Under the pieces are notes generated by a model. The model saw nothing but the letters and a program-made list of their open reading frames with translations. It was not told the DNA's origin and searched no databases. From Elusimicrobiota bacterium (GTDB lineage: Bacteria; Elusimicrobiota; Elusimicrobia; UBA1565; JACRDR01): a stretch of 9,685 nucleotides of DNA. The stretch spans positions 1 to 9,685 of the forward strand of contig JACQPI010000042.1 of the NCBI GenBank assembly GCA_016207585.1. The letters are read 5' to 3'. Below, one piece after another: positions 7,247 to 9,685 of this stretch. The first letter of the stretch is position 1. The number at the start of each line of letters is the position of its first letter. The position numbers and the translations under genes were made by a program.

Positions 7247-9313
7247 ATGGTCAAGCGAATCGTCTCCGAGTGGCTGGTCCCTTTCGGCCTGGCTAGGTTT
7301 CGCAAGCCCAAGGAATGGGCGGAAAGCCTGAGGCCCGACGCCGCCGGCCTTGCGCGCCCGGAAGACCATCCGGAGGCCCTCCAAGAGGCGATCCGTAAAG
7401 CCCAGGAAGCGCTCCTACGGGTCCAAAATTCAGAGGACGGCTATTGGTGCGCGGACTTGCGAGCCGACACGACGCTCGAGTCCGACGCCATCATGCTCCT
7501 CAATTTCCTTGGCCGGGGACAGTCTCCTAAAGTCCGCAAGCTCGCTAATTTCATCCTATCCCAACAGCTTCCGGACGGCGGCTGGCCCATTTACCGAAAC
7601 GGGCCGGCCGACCTCTCCGCGACCGTCAAGGCCTACTGGGCTCTCAAGTTCGCCGGCCACGGCCTCCATGAGCCGAGCCTCGCCAAAGCGCGGAAGAAAA
7701 TCACCGAGCTCGGCGGCATCCACAAGGTCAACACGTACTCCAAGTTCTACATGGCGATGTTCGGCCAGTATGATTGGCGCGGAGTCCCATCGATTCCTCC
7801 GGAGATCATGCTCTTCCCGAACTGGTTCTACTACAATTTATATCAGATGTCCGCCTGGACGCGGTCGATCGTAATTCCCCTCTCCATCATCTGGTCCGAG
7901 CGCCCCGCGATCCAATGCCCCCATCACGCGCGGCTCGACGAACTTTTTCCAGACTCCAGGCGTTATGTGCCTCTTCGGGACGTGATGCCCCCTCACAGTT
8001 TTTTCTCCTGGACCAACTATTTCCTCCTTTGGGATGGGTGGTTGAAGGTCATGGAGGGCAACGGCCCTCATCGTCTGCGAGTATGGTCCCTGCGGCTGGC
8101 CGAGGACTGGATACTGCAAAGGCTGCAAGATTCCGACGGGCTCGGCGCCATTTTCCCGGGGATCGTGAACACCATCATGGCGATGAAATGCATGGGCTTC
8201 TCGGACTACGATCCACGATTGGTTCGGCAAATCCGGCACATCGAGAACCTGGAGATCGAAACTGACGGAATGCTGGAGATGCAACCTTGCTTCGCCCCCA
8301 TATGGGACACCTCGATTTCCGTGATCGCCCTGGCCGAATCCGGCCTGAACCGGGAACACCCCGCTCTCGTCCGGGCGGTCGAGTGGCTTTTGACCAAGGA
8401 AAGCCGCCGCGCGGGGGACTGGCGGGTCACGAACAACCTGGGGCCCGTCGGCGGATGGGCGTTCCAATTCAACAATGCGTTTTACCCCGACATAGACGAC
8501 ACCGCCATGGTGATGCTGGCCCTGCGCCACGTCCACGTGGACGAGTCCTTGGCGCTGGCTCGCGAGAAAAGCTGCCTCCGGGGGCTCCATTGGCTCCTTT
8601 CGATGCAGTCCCGGAAAGGAGGCTGGGCCGCCTTCGACAAGGACAACACCAAGTTCATCTTCACCAAGATCCCGTTCGCGGATCACAACGCCATCATCGA
8701 CCCGCCCTACGCCGACATCACGGGAAGAGTCCTCGAATTCCTGGGCTACATCGGATATGACGAATCCTATCCCTGCGTCCGCGCGGCGGTCGACTTTCTG
8801 CGCAGAGAACAGGAGTCCGACGGATCCTGGTACGGCCGGTGGAGCGTCAACTACATCTATGGAACCTGGCAGGTCCTGCGGGGACTCGCGGCGATCGACA
8901 CGGACATGGAGCAACCCATGGTCCAAAAAGCGATCCAGTGGCTCAAATCCGTCCAGCGTCCGGACGGAAGCTGGGGAGAGACCTGCGAAACGTACGCGGA
9001 CCCATCGAAGAAAGGCCGCGGGCCTTCGACTCCGTCGCAAACCGCCTGGGCCATCATGGGCCTCCTTGCGGCGGGCCTATACGACGATGACGCCGTGGAA
9101 CGCGGCGTCCAGTACCTCCTGGGAACGCAGAAAGAAGATGGGACCTGGGATGAGACTGAATTCACTGGGACCGGATTTCCCAAGGTTTTCTACCTGGAAT
9201 ATACCCTCTACCGGAACTATTTTCCTCTCTTAGCGCTTGGGCAATACCGCGGCACCGGGCGGGATATGCCCCTCCCCCGCGATGCGATGCAAGGCGACCC
9301 AGTCGACGCATAG
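7247..9313 (+). CDS. shc: Squalene-hopene cyclase
   Basis: A 688-residue enzyme of normal family length that cyclises squalene to hopene/hopanol, the committed step of hopanoid synthesis; family members sit monotopically on the inner membrane. The catalytic acid motif DIDDTA is at residues 415-420 (Asp417 matching the central proton donor), just after GPVGGWAFQFNNAFYP (399-414). QW-type repeats are visible at QLPDGGW (107-113), QSRKGGW (454-460), QESDGSW (522-528), QRPDGSW (570-576) and QKEDGTW (628-634). The family segments TLESD (76-80), IPPEIMLFPNWF (183-194) and NYIYGTW (535-541) are intact. The ATG at 7247 is chosen because the frame's upstream TTG (7193) overlaps the promoter -10 box and would not be in the transcript. 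The ribosome site is modest (TAAGG, 15 bases upstream). hpnH follows 10 bases after the stop. No hpnC, hpnD or hpnE squalene genes are in view. Confidence 0.97.
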   Translation: MVKRIVSEWLVPFGLARFRKPKEWAESLRPDAAGLARPEDHPEALQEAIRKAQEALLRVQNSEDGYWCADLRADTTLESDAIMLLNFLGRGQSPKVRKLANFILSQQLPDGGWPIYRNGPADLSATVKAYWALKFAGHGLHEPSLAKARKKITELGGIHKVNTYSKFYMAMFGQYDWRGVPSIPPEIMLFPNWFYYNLYQMSAWTRSIVIPLSIIWSERPAIQCPHHARLDELFPDSRRYVPLRDVMPPHSFFSWTNYFLLWDGWLKVMEGNGPHRLRVWSLRLAEDWILQRLQDSDGLGAIFPGIVNTIMAMKCMGFSDYDPRLVRQIRHIENLEIETDGMLEMQPCFAPIWDTSISVIALAESGLNREHPALVRAVEWLLTKESRRAGDWRVTNNLGPVGGWAFQFNNAFYPDIDDTAMVMLALRHVHVDESLALAREKSCLRGLHWLLSMQSRKGGWAAFDKDNTKFIFTKIPFADHNAIIDPPYADITGRVLEFLGYIGYDESYPCVRAAVDFLRREQESDGSWYGRWSVNYIYGTWQVLRGLAAIDTDMEQPMVQKAIQWLKSVQRPDGSWGETCETYADPSKKGRGPSTPSQTAWAIMGLLAAGLYDDDAVERGVQYLLGTQKEDGTWDETEFTGTGFPKVFYLEYTLYRNYFPLLALGQYRGTGRDMPLPRDAMQGDPVDA

Positions 9314-9323
9314 GAACCAAAAT

Positions 9324-9685
9324 ATGCCAGCGCCCTTGAGCATGCAGTGGAGCGTGTTCAAATACATCCTCAAGCAAAAACTGACCGGCCGGGATCGCTA
9401 TCCTCTGGTCATGATGCTCGAGCCGCTGTTCGCCTGCAACCTCGAGTGCGCCGGCTGCGGAAAGATCCAATACCCGACCGAGGTCCTGCGCAAGCGCCTC
9501 TCGCCCGAGGAGGTGTTCGAGTCGGCGGAGGAGTGCGGCGCCCCGATCGTCTCCATCGCGGGCGGCGAGCCGCTCATCCATCCCGAGATCGACGCGATCG
9601 TGGACGGCCTGATCGCGCGCGGCAAGCACATCTACCTCTGCTCGAACGCGCTCCTGCTGGAGAAGAACCTCCACCGCTTCAAGCC
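9324..9685 (+). CDS. hpnH: Radical SAM adenosyl-hopene synthase HpnH (5' part)
   Basis: The first 120 codons of a radical SAM protein; the gene runs off the window. HpnH joins a 5'-deoxyadenosyl group from S-adenosylmethionine to diploptene, giving adenosylhopane, the first step towards C35 side-chain hopanoids. The cluster-binding C-x3-C-x2-C motif is CNLECAGC (residues 38-45; Cys38, Cys42, Cys45). It follows RYPLVMMLEPLF (25-36), and ECGAPIVSIAGGEPLIHPEI (72-91) holds the GGEP SAM-binding motif; all of these match HpnH closely. The YLCSNALLL stretch (about 104-112) is also typical. The ATG at 9324 is preceded by AGGA 8 bases upstream and lies 10 bases after the shc stop, so it is almost certainly co-transcribed. 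Only the N-terminal third or so is present, so an intact C-terminus cannot be confirmed. Confidence 0.95.
   Translation, partial: MPAPLSMQWSVFKYILKQKLTGRDRYPLVMMLEPLFACNLECAGCGKIQYPTEVLRKRLSPEEVFESAEECGAPIVSIAGGEPLIHPEIDAIVDGLIARGKHIYLCSNALLLEKNLHRFK

Noticed and set aside
7838..9040. Minus-strand open frame (400 codons) opposite shc
   Set aside because: shc is unmistakable on the plus strand; the antisense translation shows no family motif.

Overview
The window is GC-rich (roughly 60% by eye) and almost wholly coding, with tight gene spacing, several 1-4 base start/stop overlaps and G/C-ending codons. The gene content (squalene-hopene cyclase, an HpnH-type radical SAM enzyme, a NrfD/ActC-like membrane subunit, XdhC) points to a free-living, hopanoid-making, probably diderm bacterium. 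The phylum cannot be fixed from this sequence. No RNA gene, insertion sequence, CRISPR array or phage gene was seen.

Left part (1-2613, all minus strand): a compact four-gene operon. In transcription order it holds a polytopic membrane protein of unknown function that resembles an ECF-transporter S component with a C-terminal extension (2613-1606), an XdhC-family molybdoenzyme maturation factor (1600-692), a MocA/MobA-like nucleotidyltransferase (695-111), and the first 38 codons of a NrfD/ActC-like quinone-interacting membrane protein (114 to beyond base 1). The last two junctions overlap by 4 bases (GTGA and ATGA), so translation is probably coupled. The natural reading is molybdenum cofactor finishing and insertion linked to a membrane respiratory module that continues outside the window.

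Intergenic 2614-2799: the divergent control region. It holds a consensus -10 box facing right, a perfect 12-base AT-rich palindrome where the -35 region would lie, and a strong Shine-Dalgarno that fixes the start of the next gene.

Centre (2800-7167, plus strand): three consecutive APC-superfamily permeases from three different branches: a CAT/YfnA/ApcT-like one, a LAT/SteT-like one, and a shorter, divergent one. Genes two and three overlap by ATGA. They look like one transcription unit for amino acid or amine uptake or exchange; the substrates are not readable from sequence.

Right part (7164-9685, plus strand): a near-consensus sigma-70 promoter (TTGATA, 18 bases, TATAAT), overlapping the stop codon of the third permease, drives shc (squalene-hopene cyclase) and, 10 bases later, hpnH (adenosyl-hopene synthase), which runs off the end. 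Together these make the hopane skeleton and begin the extended C35 hopanoids.

Most genes fall in known families. The least explained piece is the membrane protein heading the molybdenum operon, with its unusual C-terminal extension and its link to XdhC, MocA and NrfD.
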